A stretch of DNA of 51,700 nucleotides, taken from positions 1 through 51,700 of the forward strand of contig CACYLC010000005.1 of NCBI GenBank assembly GCA_902775105.1, read 5' to 3'. Position 1 is the first letter of the stretch; every line of letters starts with the position of its first letter. A program made the translations under genes and the position numbers. Shown here in pieces: positions 17,536 through 25,513 of this stretch. The notes under the pieces are model-generated. The model was not told the origin of the DNA. It made no database searches and worked only from the letters and a program-made list of their open reading frames with translations. This DNA comes from Oscillospiraceae bacterium. GTDB lineage: Bacteria > Bacillota > Clostridia > Oscillospirales > Oscillospiraceae.

Positions 17536-18969
17536 ATGGAGTCTATTTGGTCACAGAGCTGTCAAATCAGAGAGCGGGAACCGCTGCAAAAGGATCTCAA
17601 ATGCGAGGTCGCAGTCATCGGTGCAGGCATGGCCGGGGTGCTGATCGCCTCAGCCCTGCAAGCGTCCGGCCATCAGGTAGTGATCCTGGAAGCCAACCGC
17701 ATCGGAAGTGGGCAGACCCGTAATACCACGGCCAAAATCACTTCCCAGCACGGCATGATCTATGAAACCCTCATAGGCGCACTGGGCGAGGACAGGGCAA
17801 GACAGTATGCCATGGCCAACGAGACAGCCATTCAGGAATACCGGAGTCTGATCTCTTCCCGGAAAATCGACTGCGATTTTGAGGAGCGCAGTGCCTATCT
17901 CTACGGCGATCACGTGGGGCAGCTGAAGGCAGAAGCCGAGGCCGCCGCCAAGCTGGGGCTGCCTGCCGCCCTTGTCCACGCCTCCTCTCTCCCCATCCCC
18001 ACGGCGGGCGCCGTCCGTTTCGACCGTCAGGCGCAGTTTCATCCTCTGAAGTTCCTGAAGGCCGTATCGGAGCCTCTGACCATCTACGAGCATACTTCCG
18101 TCCGCTCCGTGGAAGAGAACCTTCTCCTCACAGAACACGCAGCGGTACAGGCAGAGCACATCGTCTTTGCCTGCCACTATCCCTTTGTCAATTTCCCCGG
18201 CATGTACTTTGCCAGAATGCACCAGGAACGCTCCTATGTACTTGCACTGAAGGATGCCCCCCAGGTGGACGGCATGTGGATCGGTTCTGAGCAGGGAGGG
18301 TATTCCTTCCGCAATTACGGCGATCTGCTCCTGCTGGGCGGGGAAGGCCACCGCACAGGAGAGAATACCACCGGCGGAAGATACGATGCCCTGCGACAAA
18401 AGGCAAGGGAGTGGTTCCCCGACAGTCAGGAGGTCACCTGCTGGTCGGCGCAGGACTGTATGCCTGCTGACGGCATTCCTTATATCGGGCGCTACGCTGC
18501 CGGCCGCCCCAACTGGTATGTGGCTACCGGCTTTCAGAAGTGGGGCATGACCTCCTCTATGGTCTCCGCCATGGTACTGCGTGATCTGATCTCCGGCAGG
18601 GAGAACCCCTACGCCAGGGTGTTCGATCCGGGCCGTCTGGAGCTTGAGGCCGTGCCCGGCATTGCCGCCGAGGGCGGACAGGCGGTGAAGGGACTGGTCA
18701 AGCGCGTCTTTCAGATCCCGGAGGCTCAGGCGGCGCAGATCCCCGTCGGGCACGGCGGCATTGTACTGCTGGACGGAGAAAAGGTAGGCGTCTATAAGGA
18801 CGGAAACGGCGACCTCTATCCCGTGGATATCCGCTGCCCCCATTTGGGCTGTCAGTTGGAGTGGAACCCGGAAGAGTACAGCTGGGATTGCCCCTGCCAC
18901 GGCTCCCGGTTCGACCGGTTCGGGCATCTGATCTCCGGCCCTGCTCAGGAGGAGATCGTCAGCAAATAG
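17536..18969 (+). CDS. FAD-dependent oxidoreductase with C-terminal Rieske [2Fe-2S] domain
   Basis: A 477-residue fusion. The N-terminal part is a DAO-type flavoprotein with the Rossmann dinucleotide motif VIGAGMAGVLIASALQASGHQVVILE near residues 30-60 and the family motif SGQTRNTTAKITSQHG. A FAD-contact segment (DCMPADGIPYIGRY, VATGFQKWGMTSS) lies near 310-340. The C-terminal 90 residues form a Rieske domain with both ligand pairs intact (CPHLGC and CPCHGS). Similar YhfW-type proteins occur in many Firmicutes, with unknown substrate. The start at 17536 has a CGGAGG site; an upstream open frame is a chance extension. Electron flow between Rieske and FAD is inferred. Confidence 0.9.
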   Translation: MESIWSQSCQIREREPLQKDLKCEVAVIGAGMAGVLIASALQASGHQVVILEANRIGSGQTRNTTAKITSQHGMIYETLIGALGEDRARQYAMANETAIQEYRSLISSRKIDCDFEERSAYLYGDHVGQLKAEAEAAAKLGLPAALVHASSLPIPTAGAVRFDRQAQFHPLKFLKAVSEPLTIYEHTSVRSVEENLLLTEHAAVQAEHIVFACHYPFVNFPGMYFARMHQERSYVLALKDAPQVDGMWIGSEQGGYSFRNYGDLLLLGGEGHRTGENTTGGRYDALRQKAREWFPDSQEVTCWSAQDCMPADGIPYIGRYAAGRPNWYVATGFQKWGMTSSMVSAMVLRDLISGRENPYARVFDPGRLELEAVPGIAAEGGQAVKGLVKRVFQIPEAQAAQIPVGHGGIVLLDGEKVGVYKDGNGDLYPVDIRCPHLGCQLEWNPEEYSWDCPCHGSRFDRFGHLISGPAQEEIVSK

Positions 18970-19005
18970 CCATCTGCGCCGAACGCCGCCCTTCCTCCCT
19001 GCATA

Positions 19006-19027
19006 TACTGGGTTTGCCCAGTATTTT
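19006..19027 (+). terminator. Small terminator after the Rieske oxidoreductase gene
   Basis: TACTGGG (19006-19012) pairs with CCCAGTA (19017-19023), followed by TTTTAT. It overlaps the leader of the next gene, 20 bp upstream of its start. Confidence 0.6.
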
Positions 19028-19047
19028 ATCAGGGAGGAAGGGTTGCC

Positions 19048-19950
19048 ATGAAAAACAATCAGCATGATATTGTCCGTTCTCTGGAGCTGCACCTGTTTTT
19101 TGCACGCATCATGAAGGAGCACGCACTCTTTCTGAAGGTAGGTTTTCTGCCGCCCAACGCGGATCTGGCCAGAGAGGGCGAATGCTTTCTCAGGCAGTTT
19201 GAACAGCTGCTCTCCCGTACGATCAGTTTAAGCAACCATGTGGTTGGCAGCAGCGTATTGCATTCGGGCGAGGTGTTCACTGAGTTTACTGATCTTGCCG
19301 AGCGTCAGACCCAACGGCTCACCGGTACATTTATCAACAACGAACTGACCGACCGGGAGATGCGGCTGAATGGGCGTAATAAAGGCGAGGAACTGCATAT
19401 CTCCCACCATCTGCTGCGTCAGGTGCAGCAGCTGAATCGGGACGGCCTGAATCTTGTCAACCGTCTGATCGATTACAAGGAACGATTGCTGCGCAGTGTA
19501 AATTCCTGCCGTGTGTTTACCTCCAACTACCCGCTGCTGATCGAGCATATTCTTCGTGAGGCCCGGCTTTACCGCGCCTACCTCATGCATCTGGAGGGGC
19601 TTGAAGACAAAGACTGGCAGACTCTGCGCAACAGTGAGCTGTTCTGGAACCGCATTATGATGGAGCACGCTCTGTTCATCCGTGGCCTGCTTGACCCCAC
19701 CGAGGAGGAGCTGATCGACACCGCCGACGACTTCGCCGGAGATTACAGGCGTCTGTTGGATGCCTCCTCGGCAGCAAATGATGCGGTTATGAACAGCAAT
19801 GCACTCCAGCTGACTCAGAAGTTCCGTGACTTTAAGCGTGCGGGCGTGGAGGGAATCGAGGCGTGCAAGATCCGTTCCATCATTCTCCCCCTGCTGGCTG
19901 ACCACGTCTTGCGGGAGGCAAATCACTATATTCGGCTCTTGAAGGAATGA
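19048..19950 (+). CDS. DUF2935 helical-bundle protein
   Basis: A 300-residue, all-helical protein made of two similar halves. The first begins SLELHLFFARIMKEHALFLK and the second NSELFWNRIMMEHALFIRG. This repeated Glu/His pattern is characteristic of DUF2935, whose members fold as ferritin-like four-helix bundles; metal binding by the Glu and His residues is probable. No signal peptide, so cytoplasmic. The function is not established. It follows the Rieske flavoprotein on the same strand, with a weak terminator between them, so a joint redox role is possible but unproven. Confidence 0.88.
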   Translation: MKNNQHDIVRSLELHLFFARIMKEHALFLKVGFLPPNADLAREGECFLRQFEQLLSRTISLSNHVVGSSVLHSGEVFTEFTDLAERQTQRLTGTFINNELTDREMRLNGRNKGEELHISHHLLRQVQQLNRDGLNLVNRLIDYKERLLRSVNSCRVFTSNYPLLIEHILREARLYRAYLMHLEGLEDKDWQTLRNSELFWNRIMMEHALFIRGLLDPTEEELIDTADDFAGDYRRLLDASSAANDAVMNSNALQLTQKFRDFKRAGVEGIEACKIRSIILPLLADHVLREANHYIRLLKE

Positions 19951-19965
19951 TCCCTTCGTCTCATC

Positions 19966-19995
19966 AAAGACGTCTGCCCCGGGGCAGACGTCTTT
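19966..19995. terminator. Perfect 15-bp palindrome, bidirectional terminator
   Basis: AAAGACGTCTGCCCC (19966-19980) is followed directly by its reverse complement (19981-19995), with T and A tails. It lies between the convergent DUF2935 and MFS genes. Confidence 0.8.
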
Positions 19996-20004
19996 GAACG
20001 TGTG

Positions 20005-21180
20005 TCAGCAACGCTTTGCCGTCTTTCTGCCGAGCAGTTCATGCATGATCACCATGACGACGAGGAGCGCCAGCAGATAGACCGGAAAGAGCCCGATGGA
20101 GAGATGTCCGGCAATCCAGCCGAATACCGGCGGCATAAGGGCTGTGCCGATATATGCGCTGGCCATCTGGATGCCGATGATGGACTGAGACTTATCCGCA
20201 CCGAAGTGGGCGGGCGTGGAATGGATGATGCAGGGATAGATGGGGGCGCAGCCCAGCCCCGTCGCCACAAGTCCGAAGAAGGCCGCCCCGTCGCCCAATG
20301 GCAGCAGGATACAGAGAATGCCCAGAGCGATGATGCTCTGCCCCAGACGAACCATCTGAGTATCGTTCAGCCGGAAGGTAATAAATCCGCTGATGCCTCG
20401 TCCAATGGTGATTCCCAGGAAAAAGAGGCTTGCAAACCCTGCGGCGGACACCTCGTCGATGCCCTTTCCGATGACAAGGTAGCTGCTGGCCCAGAGGCCA
20501 ACGGTCTGCTCCAGGGCGCAGTAGCAGAAAAAGCAGAGCATGACGGACTTTGCACCGGGCAGTGCGATTACCTCCTTCAGGGATATGGGTCTGGCAGACT
20601 CTGGATCATGTTTGTCCGGTGCGTCCTTCTGTCCCGCTTTGTTCCAGAGGGGAAGGCTCACAAACAAAATGGCAGTCAAAGCAACCTGAATCAGGCCGAT
20701 CCACTGATATCCGGTATTCCATACATGTCCGCCGGTCAGCGCCGCGCCCATAATATACGGTCCCAAAGAGGCGCCCACGCCCCACATGCAGTGCAGCCAG
20801 CTCATGTGGCGGCTGGCGTAGTGCAGCGCCACATAGTTATTCAGCGCCGCATCCACGCTGCCCGCACCCAGTCCGTAAGGGATCGCCCACAGGCAGAGGG
20901 CAAGAAAGGAGTGGCTGACGGAAAAGCCGAATAGCGCCGCCGCCGTCATTGCGACACTGATGGCCGTGACCTTTCCAGCGCCGAGGCGGCGGGTGAGCCG
21001 ATCGCTGTTCAGGCTGGAGACCACCGTTCCCAGGGAGATGATCATGAAGATCATGCCGGACCATGAGACAGGAACCTGTATCTCCTGATAGATGACGGGC
21101 CACGCAGATCCCAGAAGAGAATCCGGCAAACCGAGGCTGATAAAAGCCATGTAGATGATCGCAAGCAGAAGTGAAGTCAT
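20005..21180 (-). CDS. MFS transporter
   Basis: A 391-residue major facilitator with about 12 hydrophobic segments in two halves. The N-terminal LLLAIIYMAFISLGLPDSLLGSAWP and the loop SDRLTRRLGAGKVT (between helices 2 and 3) resemble the fucose/sugar-permease branch. A cytoplasmic linker around residues 190-210 is charged (KAGQKDAPDKHDPES). The substrate is unknown. It is divergent from an AraC-type regulator at 21311, which probably controls it, suggesting import of a small inducer such as a sugar. Confidence 0.9.
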   Translation of the reverse strand: MTSLLLAIIYMAFISLGLPDSLLGSAWPVIYQEIQVPVSWSGMIFMIISLGTVVSSLNSDRLTRRLGAGKVTAISVAMTAAALFGFSVSHSFLALCLWAIPYGLGAGSVDAALNNYVALHYASRHMSWLHCMWGVGASLGPYIMGAALTGGHVWNTGYQWIGLIQVALTAILFVSLPLWNKAGQKDAPDKHDPESARPISLKEVIALPGAKSVMLCFFCYCALEQTVGLWASSYLVIGKGIDEVSAAGFASLFFLGITIGRGISGFITFRLNDTQMVRLGQSIIALGILCILLPLGDGAAFFGLVATGLGCAPIYPCIIHSTPAHFGADKSQSIIGIQMASAYIGTALMPPVFGWIAGHLSIGLFPVYLLALLVVMVIMHELLGRKTAKRC

Positions 21181-21205
21181 AGCACAGTTCCTTTCTTACC
21201 CGGAG

Positions 21206-21234
21206 TTGATTTTTTCTCCTGTTATGACTATAAT
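21206..21234 (+). promoter_or_regulatory. Promoter for the AraC regulator in the divergent region
   Basis: TTGATT (21206-21211), 17 bp, TATAAT (21229-21234). The -10 region overlaps a near-palindrome (CTATAATTATAT), so the divergent MFS promoter may share it. Confidence 0.6.
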
Positions 21235-21310
21235 TATATCGCTGAAACAGAGAAACAGATAGCACTTTACAGGCGAAAACATAGGACAAAACCGTCAAAG
21301 GAGACATACT

Positions 21311-22207
21311 ATGGCGATCTCACCGTGCGTCAATCATATCGACGAACAGGGCAGGGAGCTGGTCGAGCACGGAACCGCCCTGTTTCCTGTCGCCTGCTAC
21401 CATGATGATCTCACGTCCGACCCGGTTCCATGGCACTGGCATGACGAACTGGAGGCAGTGATCATAGAGGAAGGGACAGCCGTATTTGCGGCAGATCACG
21501 AGCGGCTGTTTCTGAATGCAGGGGAAGGATGTCTGGTCAATGCGGATGTGCTCCACGCCGCATGGAACGCAGAGGGCAGCTCCTGCCGCCTCCACTCCGT
21601 CGTTTTTCACCCCCGTCTCGTGGGCGGGGCGGCGGAGAGCATCTTCTGGCAGAACTATGTACTTCCCATCATCGAACATCGCTCCTTTCGCATCCTGCGT
21701 CTTGTACCGTCAGAACAGCGGGACGCCGCCATGCTGGGGTATATAGAAACCGCATGGCAGTGCTGCAAGTCAGAGCCTCGGGGCTATGAGCTTCAGGTCC
21801 GGTCCGCCCTTTCCGATTTTCTGCTGGAGACGCTGGACTGTATCCCCGGCCGGGAGACCGCGCTTTCCGCAAAGACCCGGCGCAGGGAGGAGCGGATGAA
21901 GCAGATGCTGGAATATATCCGAAACCATCTGCGGGAGGAGATGTCCGTGGCGGAGATCGCCAGAGCCGCCTCCATCAGTGAGAGCGAATGCATTCGCTGC
22001 TTTCGGAATACGATCGGGGTGACGCCCATCAAATACGTGCGGCAGCTCCGGCTCCAGAGAGCGGCTGAGCTGCTGAAAACAACGGACAAAAAGATCGTGG
22101 AGATCGGGGAGGAATGCGGTTTTCAGGAGATGAGCTATTTCTCCCGTGTGTTCCGGGAGCAGTTTTCCAGGACACCGTCACAATATCGAATACAAAAGGG
22201 GTTGTAG
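21311..22207 (+). CDS. AraC-family regulator with cupin sensor
   Basis: A 298-residue regulator. The N-terminal cupin (about 20-130) shows PWHWHDELEAVIIEEGTAVF and NADVLHAAWN; it probably binds a small ligand. The C-terminal double HTH (about 195-295) shows MSVAEIARAASISESECIRCFRNTIGVTPIKYVRQLRLQRA in the first and IVEIGEECGFQEMSYFSRVFREQFSRTPSQYR in the second. AAAGGAG precedes the ATG. Divergent from the MFS gene, the classical arrangement for local control. Confidence 0.93.
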   Translation: MAISPCVNHIDEQGRELVEHGTALFPVACYHDDLTSDPVPWHWHDELEAVIIEEGTAVFAADHERLFLNAGEGCLVNADVLHAAWNAEGSSCRLHSVVFHPRLVGGAAESIFWQNYVLPIIEHRSFRILRLVPSEQRDAAMLGYIETAWQCCKSEPRGYELQVRSALSDFLLETLDCIPGRETALSAKTRRREERMKQMLEYIRNHLREEMSVAEIARAASISESECIRCFRNTIGVTPIKYVRQLRLQRAAELLKTTDKKIVEIGEECGFQEMSYFSRVFREQFSRTPSQYRIQKGL

Positions 22208-22233
22208 CACCGAATCTGCTGCAACCCCTTTTG
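22194..22233. terminator. Terminator overlapping the AraC gene stop
   Basis: AAAAGGGGTTG and CAACCCCTTTT with an inner AGCA/TGCT extension; the first arm contains the stop codon of the AraC gene. It serves both convergent genes. Confidence 0.8.
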
Positions 22234-22245
22234 ATATGATTTAAA

Positions 22246-23388
22246 TTACGCCACAAAGCTCACTGCGCAGGACGTGGGAACAATATTGACGTAGCTGTTG
22301 CCCACACCGAAGGCGAGCTGTTCACCGTCCATCGTGGTAAAGACGTATTGACTGGTCTCGCTGCTGCGGCTCCAGTTGATGGGTATATACTTTCCGCCGC
22401 AGGCAAAGTAGCCGATACCGCTGCCGGTCATGGCGACGCTGATGCGGCCCTTGGCATCGCCCTCAATGGCCTTGACCTCGGTCATCACAATGATGACGTT
22501 CTTGACGCTGACCTGCTGGCCGCTGGTCTGGTCGATATAGGGAGAACCGTACTCGGAGACCAGGTATCTGCCGCTCTCCTCGTCATAGCGGAACTCACCG
22601 GTCTTATAGCCGGAGAAGGGCACCGTGATCACATTGGCAACGCTGCCGTCGTCGGGAGTGCCGTCCTCTACAAAGAGGGTGTCCAGAGCGAAGCTGGACT
22701 CGTGCTGGGTACGCCAGCCGCTGTTTGCCAGAAATTCCGCAATGTCGGAGGCGGTGATATACATGGTGTGTTCCGTGGCGACACCGGCATTCAGCCGACC
22801 CTTATCCCGCCAGAACAGGCTGGCGCCGCCCCGACTCAGTCGGTTGAGGGCGTCCAGATCAATGACGTTCAGATCTTCGATCTTGTCGTAGGCCGCCCCG
22901 CTGCCGCCAGCGTGGACGAGAATACCGTCATGGCCTGCCACCAGCGAAACGTAATAAGGACGGGTGCTGCGGATGGTGCCGAGATTGCCCTCCACGCTGG
23001 TAATATCCTGATAGACAGCCAGCATACGGGTGATGCCGCCTTCCTCCAGAATCTCATAGATGATGTCCGCCTGACTGTTGCCGGACTGGGGCAGCGCCTG
23101 CTTCAGGTTATTGAGCATGACCATGACAGGACGGTTGTCACTGATGCCCTCCGGGGCAGCCTCGCCGGTCAGGGGGTTCAGCCCTGTCCAGTCCACATGA
23201 ACTTCAGGCTCTTCGGCATGTTCTTCTGCGGGCTCTTCCGCAGGATTTTCTGCCGACCCGGCAGGCTCCTCCGTAACCGTTCCCGGCTGAACTTCCTCCG
23301 TGTCCGGTTCCGTCGTCTTATTGCCTGCGCAGGCAGCCAGAGACAATACCATGGCGAGAGACAGGAAAAGGGCGAATAGTCGTTTCAT
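22246..23388 (-). CDS. DUF3048 lipoprotein (YerB-like)
   Basis: A 380-residue secreted lipoprotein. The signal peptide MKRLFALFLSLAMVLSLAAC ends in a lipobox whose Cys would be lipidated. A Glu/Pro-rich linker (about 25-60) leads to the two DUF3048 halves: the N-terminal part has NRPVMVMLNNLKQALPQSG and YEILEEGGITRMLAVYQD, and the C-terminal part has FSGYKTGEFRYDEESGRYLVSE. YerB of B. subtilis is of this family; its role is unclear. Start 23388 is chosen from the signal peptide and GGAGGG site. Confidence 0.92.
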   Translation of the reverse strand: MKRLFALFLSLAMVLSLAACAGNKTTEPDTEEVQPGTVTEEPAGSAENPAEEPAEEHAEEPEVHVDWTGLNPLTGEAAPEGISDNRPVMVMLNNLKQALPQSGNSQADIIYEILEEGGITRMLAVYQDITSVEGNLGTIRSTRPYYVSLVAGHDGILVHAGGSGAAYDKIEDLNVIDLDALNRLSRGGASLFWRDKGRLNAGVATEHTMYITASDIAEFLANSGWRTQHESSFALDTLFVEDGTPDDGSVANVITVPFSGYKTGEFRYDEESGRYLVSEYGSPYIDQTSGQQVSVKNVIIVMTEVKAIEGDAKGRISVAMTGSGIGYFACGGKYIPINWSRSSETSQYVFTTMDGEQLAFGVGNSYVNIVPTSCAVSFVA

Positions 23389-23487
23389 ATAGGGATCCCT
23401 CCGCTCTATGTTTTTCGTTTGTTTTCTCTCCGGGTCAACGCCCGACATTCACCGCAAATTTGCAAAGTAATATGGGGAATATGTTAT

Positions 23488-23516
23488 ATTTTAACCGATT
23501 TTTATAAAACCGTCAA
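23488..23516 (-). promoter_or_regulatory. Promoter for the DUF3048 gene
   Basis: On the minus strand, TTGACG (23516-23511), 17 bp, TAAAAT (23493-23488). Confidence 0.7.
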
Positions 23517-23527
23517 GGCATGAGCCC

Positions 23528-23556
23528 TTGTCAGCCTATATTTTTTTCTGTATAAT
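23528..23556 (+). promoter_or_regulatory. Promoter for the DUF4364 operon
   Basis: TTGTCA (23528-23533), 17 bp, TATAAT (23551-23556), 36 bp before the start codon. Confidence 0.8.
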
Positions 23557-23591
23557 GTGGGAAACACAGATTCCCCAAGGAGGGACAGATT

Positions 23592-24116
23592 ATGCCCATC
23601 GGATTTATCAAATCTCCGTTGGAGATCATGGAGCTGATCCTGTACATTATGGCCCGGGTTGACGGCGCCATTGACACGGGTCAGCTGACAGACCTGACGC
23701 TTTGCGACGAGGGCGTGGACTACTTCGGCTTTGCCGAGGCACTCGGCAAATTGGAAGAGACAGGACATGTCTGCCGGGACGAGGACGGGCGCCTGCTCAT
23801 CACCGCAAAGGGCAGAACCAACGGCAAGACCACAGAGGAAGAGCTGCCCTACTCCGTCCGGGTGAAGTGTGACCGCAATGTAGCAGCACTGAACAAGCGA
23901 CTGCAGCGGGCTCGGCAGGTTCGCACGGAGATCGCCCCTCGCCCCGACGGCTCCGGATATACCGCACGGCTCATTTTGGACGATGAGATGGGCAACGTCA
24001 TGACGCTGGAGATGATGGCTCCCGACCGCACCCAGGCGGAGCTGCTCTGCGCCCGGTATCAGACTCAGCCGGAGCGGCTTTACAACAGCATTCTGTCCCA
24101 GCTTTTGGAGGCTTAA
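23592..24116 (+). CDS. DUF4364 protein, probable winged-helix regulator
   Basis: A 174-residue cytoplasmic protein of the DUF4364 family found in Clostridia. The N-terminal 70 residues look like a winged helix (EIMELILYIMARVDGAIDTGQL, then DYFGFAEALGKLEETGHV), and the C-terminal part is mixed alpha/beta. DNA binding is inferred from the fold; no target is known. RBS AAGGAGGG. The next gene begins 4 bp after its stop, so the two form an operon. Confidence 0.88.
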   Translation: MPIGFIKSPLEIMELILYIMARVDGAIDTGQLTDLTLCDEGVDYFGFAEALGKLEETGHVCRDEDGRLLITAKGRTNGKTTEEELPYSVRVKCDRNVAALNKRLQRARQVRTEIAPRPDGSGYTARLILDDEMGNVMTLEMMAPDRTQAELLCARYQTQPERLYNSILSQLLEA

Positions 24117-24120
24117 CCGT

Positions 24121-24939
24121 ATGCCCGAGCCATATTTCTTTACCATTCCGCTGACACTGGCCTTTCTCTACTTTATCTGGTACTCCTTCTGGGGCTGGGT
24201 GATGGAGACGGCCTATTGCTCCGTCCACGCACACCACTTTGTGGTGCGGGGCTTTCTCGCCGGCCCCATCTGCCCCATCTACGGTGCGGGCGCCCTCATT
24301 ATGGTGCTCTTTTTTCAGCCGCTGAGTGCCTATCCCCTCCTCCTTTACCCGGTGGCCTGCGTGGTCATGACAGGTTGGGAATATCTGGTGGGCTGGGCGC
24401 TGGAGTGCATTACCCACATCAAATATTGGGACTACTCCGACCGGCGGTTCAATCTGCAGGGTCGGGTGTGCCTCACCGTTGGACTGTGCTGGGGCGCTGC
24501 GGCCTATGCGGCCATTTATTGGATCCATCCGGCGACAGAGTTTCTCTTCTCCTTTCTCGTTCCCCCCGTGCGGTGGTATGCGGCGATTTTCCTCGCTCTC
24601 ATCACCATCGGAGATACCGTCATCACCATTCGCAAGCTGGCGCTCACTACCAAGTTCTTTGCACTGGCCGAGAAATCGTGGAGTGAGCTGCAGCAGAAGC
24701 GTCAGGAGCTTGCACAGGCTCGGCGTCAGGCGGCAGATACCGCAAGACTACAGGCCGCTCTGGCCGCGATGGAGATTCGCCACAGCGACCTGGTGAGAGC
24801 CGCCGCATATCACTCCCGCCGGTTCCGCAGGCGGTTCCAGACCCTGAGTACGGATCAGTACAAGGACACCCTGCTCCGTATCCGGGAGCAGGCCGTTCAT
24901 ATTCGCGAAGGTTTGAAAATACATTCAAAAAAGGGTTAA
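24121..24939 (+). CDS. CmpB-family (putative ABC-transporter type IV) membrane protein
   Basis: A 272-residue membrane protein with five or six helices in the first 185 residues and a basic, coiled-coil-like cytoplasmic tail (about 190-270). The family marks are YSFWGWVMETAYCSV, VRGFLAGPICPIYGAGA and KYWDYSDRRFNLQGRVCLTVGLCWG, typical of the ABC_trans_CmpB family (PF06541). In spite of the family name, no ATPase is nearby and transport has not been shown. Coupled to the DUF4364 gene upstream. The following 220 bp hold only the promoter for the next small gene. Confidence 0.88.
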   Translation: MPEPYFFTIPLTLAFLYFIWYSFWGWVMETAYCSVHAHHFVVRGFLAGPICPIYGAGALIMVLFFQPLSAYPLLLYPVACVVMTGWEYLVGWALECITHIKYWDYSDRRFNLQGRVCLTVGLCWGAAAYAAIYWIHPATEFLFSFLVPPVRWYAAIFLALITIGDTVITIRKLALTTKFFALAEKSWSELQQKRQELAQARRQAADTARLQAALAAMEIRHSDLVRAAAYHSRRFRRRFQTLSTDQYKDTLLRIREQAVHIREGLKIHSKKG

Positions 24940-25029
24940 AACACCGCTTTTTTATCGGAATATTGAACAATATGCCATAGCTGAAACGAACTGTGTAAGT
25001 ATAAATTATATGAAATTACATTTTAGTGG

Positions 25030-25058
25030 TTGCAATTTACCATTTTCTGCACTATAAT
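25030..25058 (+). promoter_or_regulatory. Promoter for the 76-residue small protein
   Basis: TTGCAA (25030-25035), 17 bp, TATAAT (25053-25058). The transcript would have a leader of about 95 nt. Confidence 0.8.
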
Positions 25059-25160
25059 AAGCACATTCCTAAGGCAAATCTGATTTTTAGCCTTATATCG
25101 CATGGGTACAAGTCAGAATATTCACTGTCAAACCGACATGAAAGCAAAGGAGAAATTAAC

Positions 25161-25391
25161 ATGAAAAAGATCATTCGCAACAATGAGTACGATACCGAGA
25201 CCGCCGTCCTGATTAAGAAGCACACCGTTGGTTACTACGGTGATCCCGCCGGCTACGAGGAGTCCCTGTATCAGACCCCCAAGGGACTGTATTTCGTCTA
25301 TGTCAGCGGCGGTCCCGAGTCTCCCTATGCTGTGGAGAAGATCAGCTGCCTGTCCAAGGCCAAGGCTGAGGTCTGGATTGCTGAGCACTAA
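25161..25391 (+). CDS. Small conserved-looking protein of unknown function (76 residues)
   Basis: A 76-residue soluble protein starting MKKIIRNNEYDTETAV behind an AAAGGAGAAA site. It contains VGYYGDPAGYEESLYQTPKG and FVYVSGGPESPY, with a C-terminal helix (SCLSKAKAEVWIAEH). It has no Cys pair motif, no membrane helix and no signal. Codon use is like that of highly expressed genes, and it has its own consensus promoter and terminator, so it is probably abundant. I do not recognise a characterised family. A longer frame from 25026 is a chance extension through the leader. Confidence 0.85.
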   Translation: MKKIIRNNEYDTETAVLIKKHTVGYYGDPAGYEESLYQTPKGLYFVYVSGGPESPYAVEKISCLSKAKAEVWIAEH

Positions 25392-25399
25392 TTGATTCC

Positions 25400-25436
25400 A
25401 AAAAATCTTCCGTCCTTTGGGCGGGAGATATTTTTT
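25400..25436 (+). terminator. Terminator of the small-protein gene
   Basis: AAAAATCTTCCGTC pairs with GCGGGAGATATTTTTT around a CTTTGG loop. Confidence 0.75.
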
Positions 25437-25440
25437 GAAA

Positions 25441-25475
25441 GAACCACCCGGGAGCAATACGCTCCCGGGTGGTTC
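25441..25475 (-). terminator. Terminator of pyk
   Basis: GAACCACCCGGGAGC (25441-25455) pairs perfectly with 25461-25475; on the minus strand it is followed by TTTC. About 40 bp beyond the pyk stop. Confidence 0.75.
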
Positions 25476-25513
25476 TTCACCGTTTATTACTTTTTGATGT
25501 ACCAATTCTGTCC

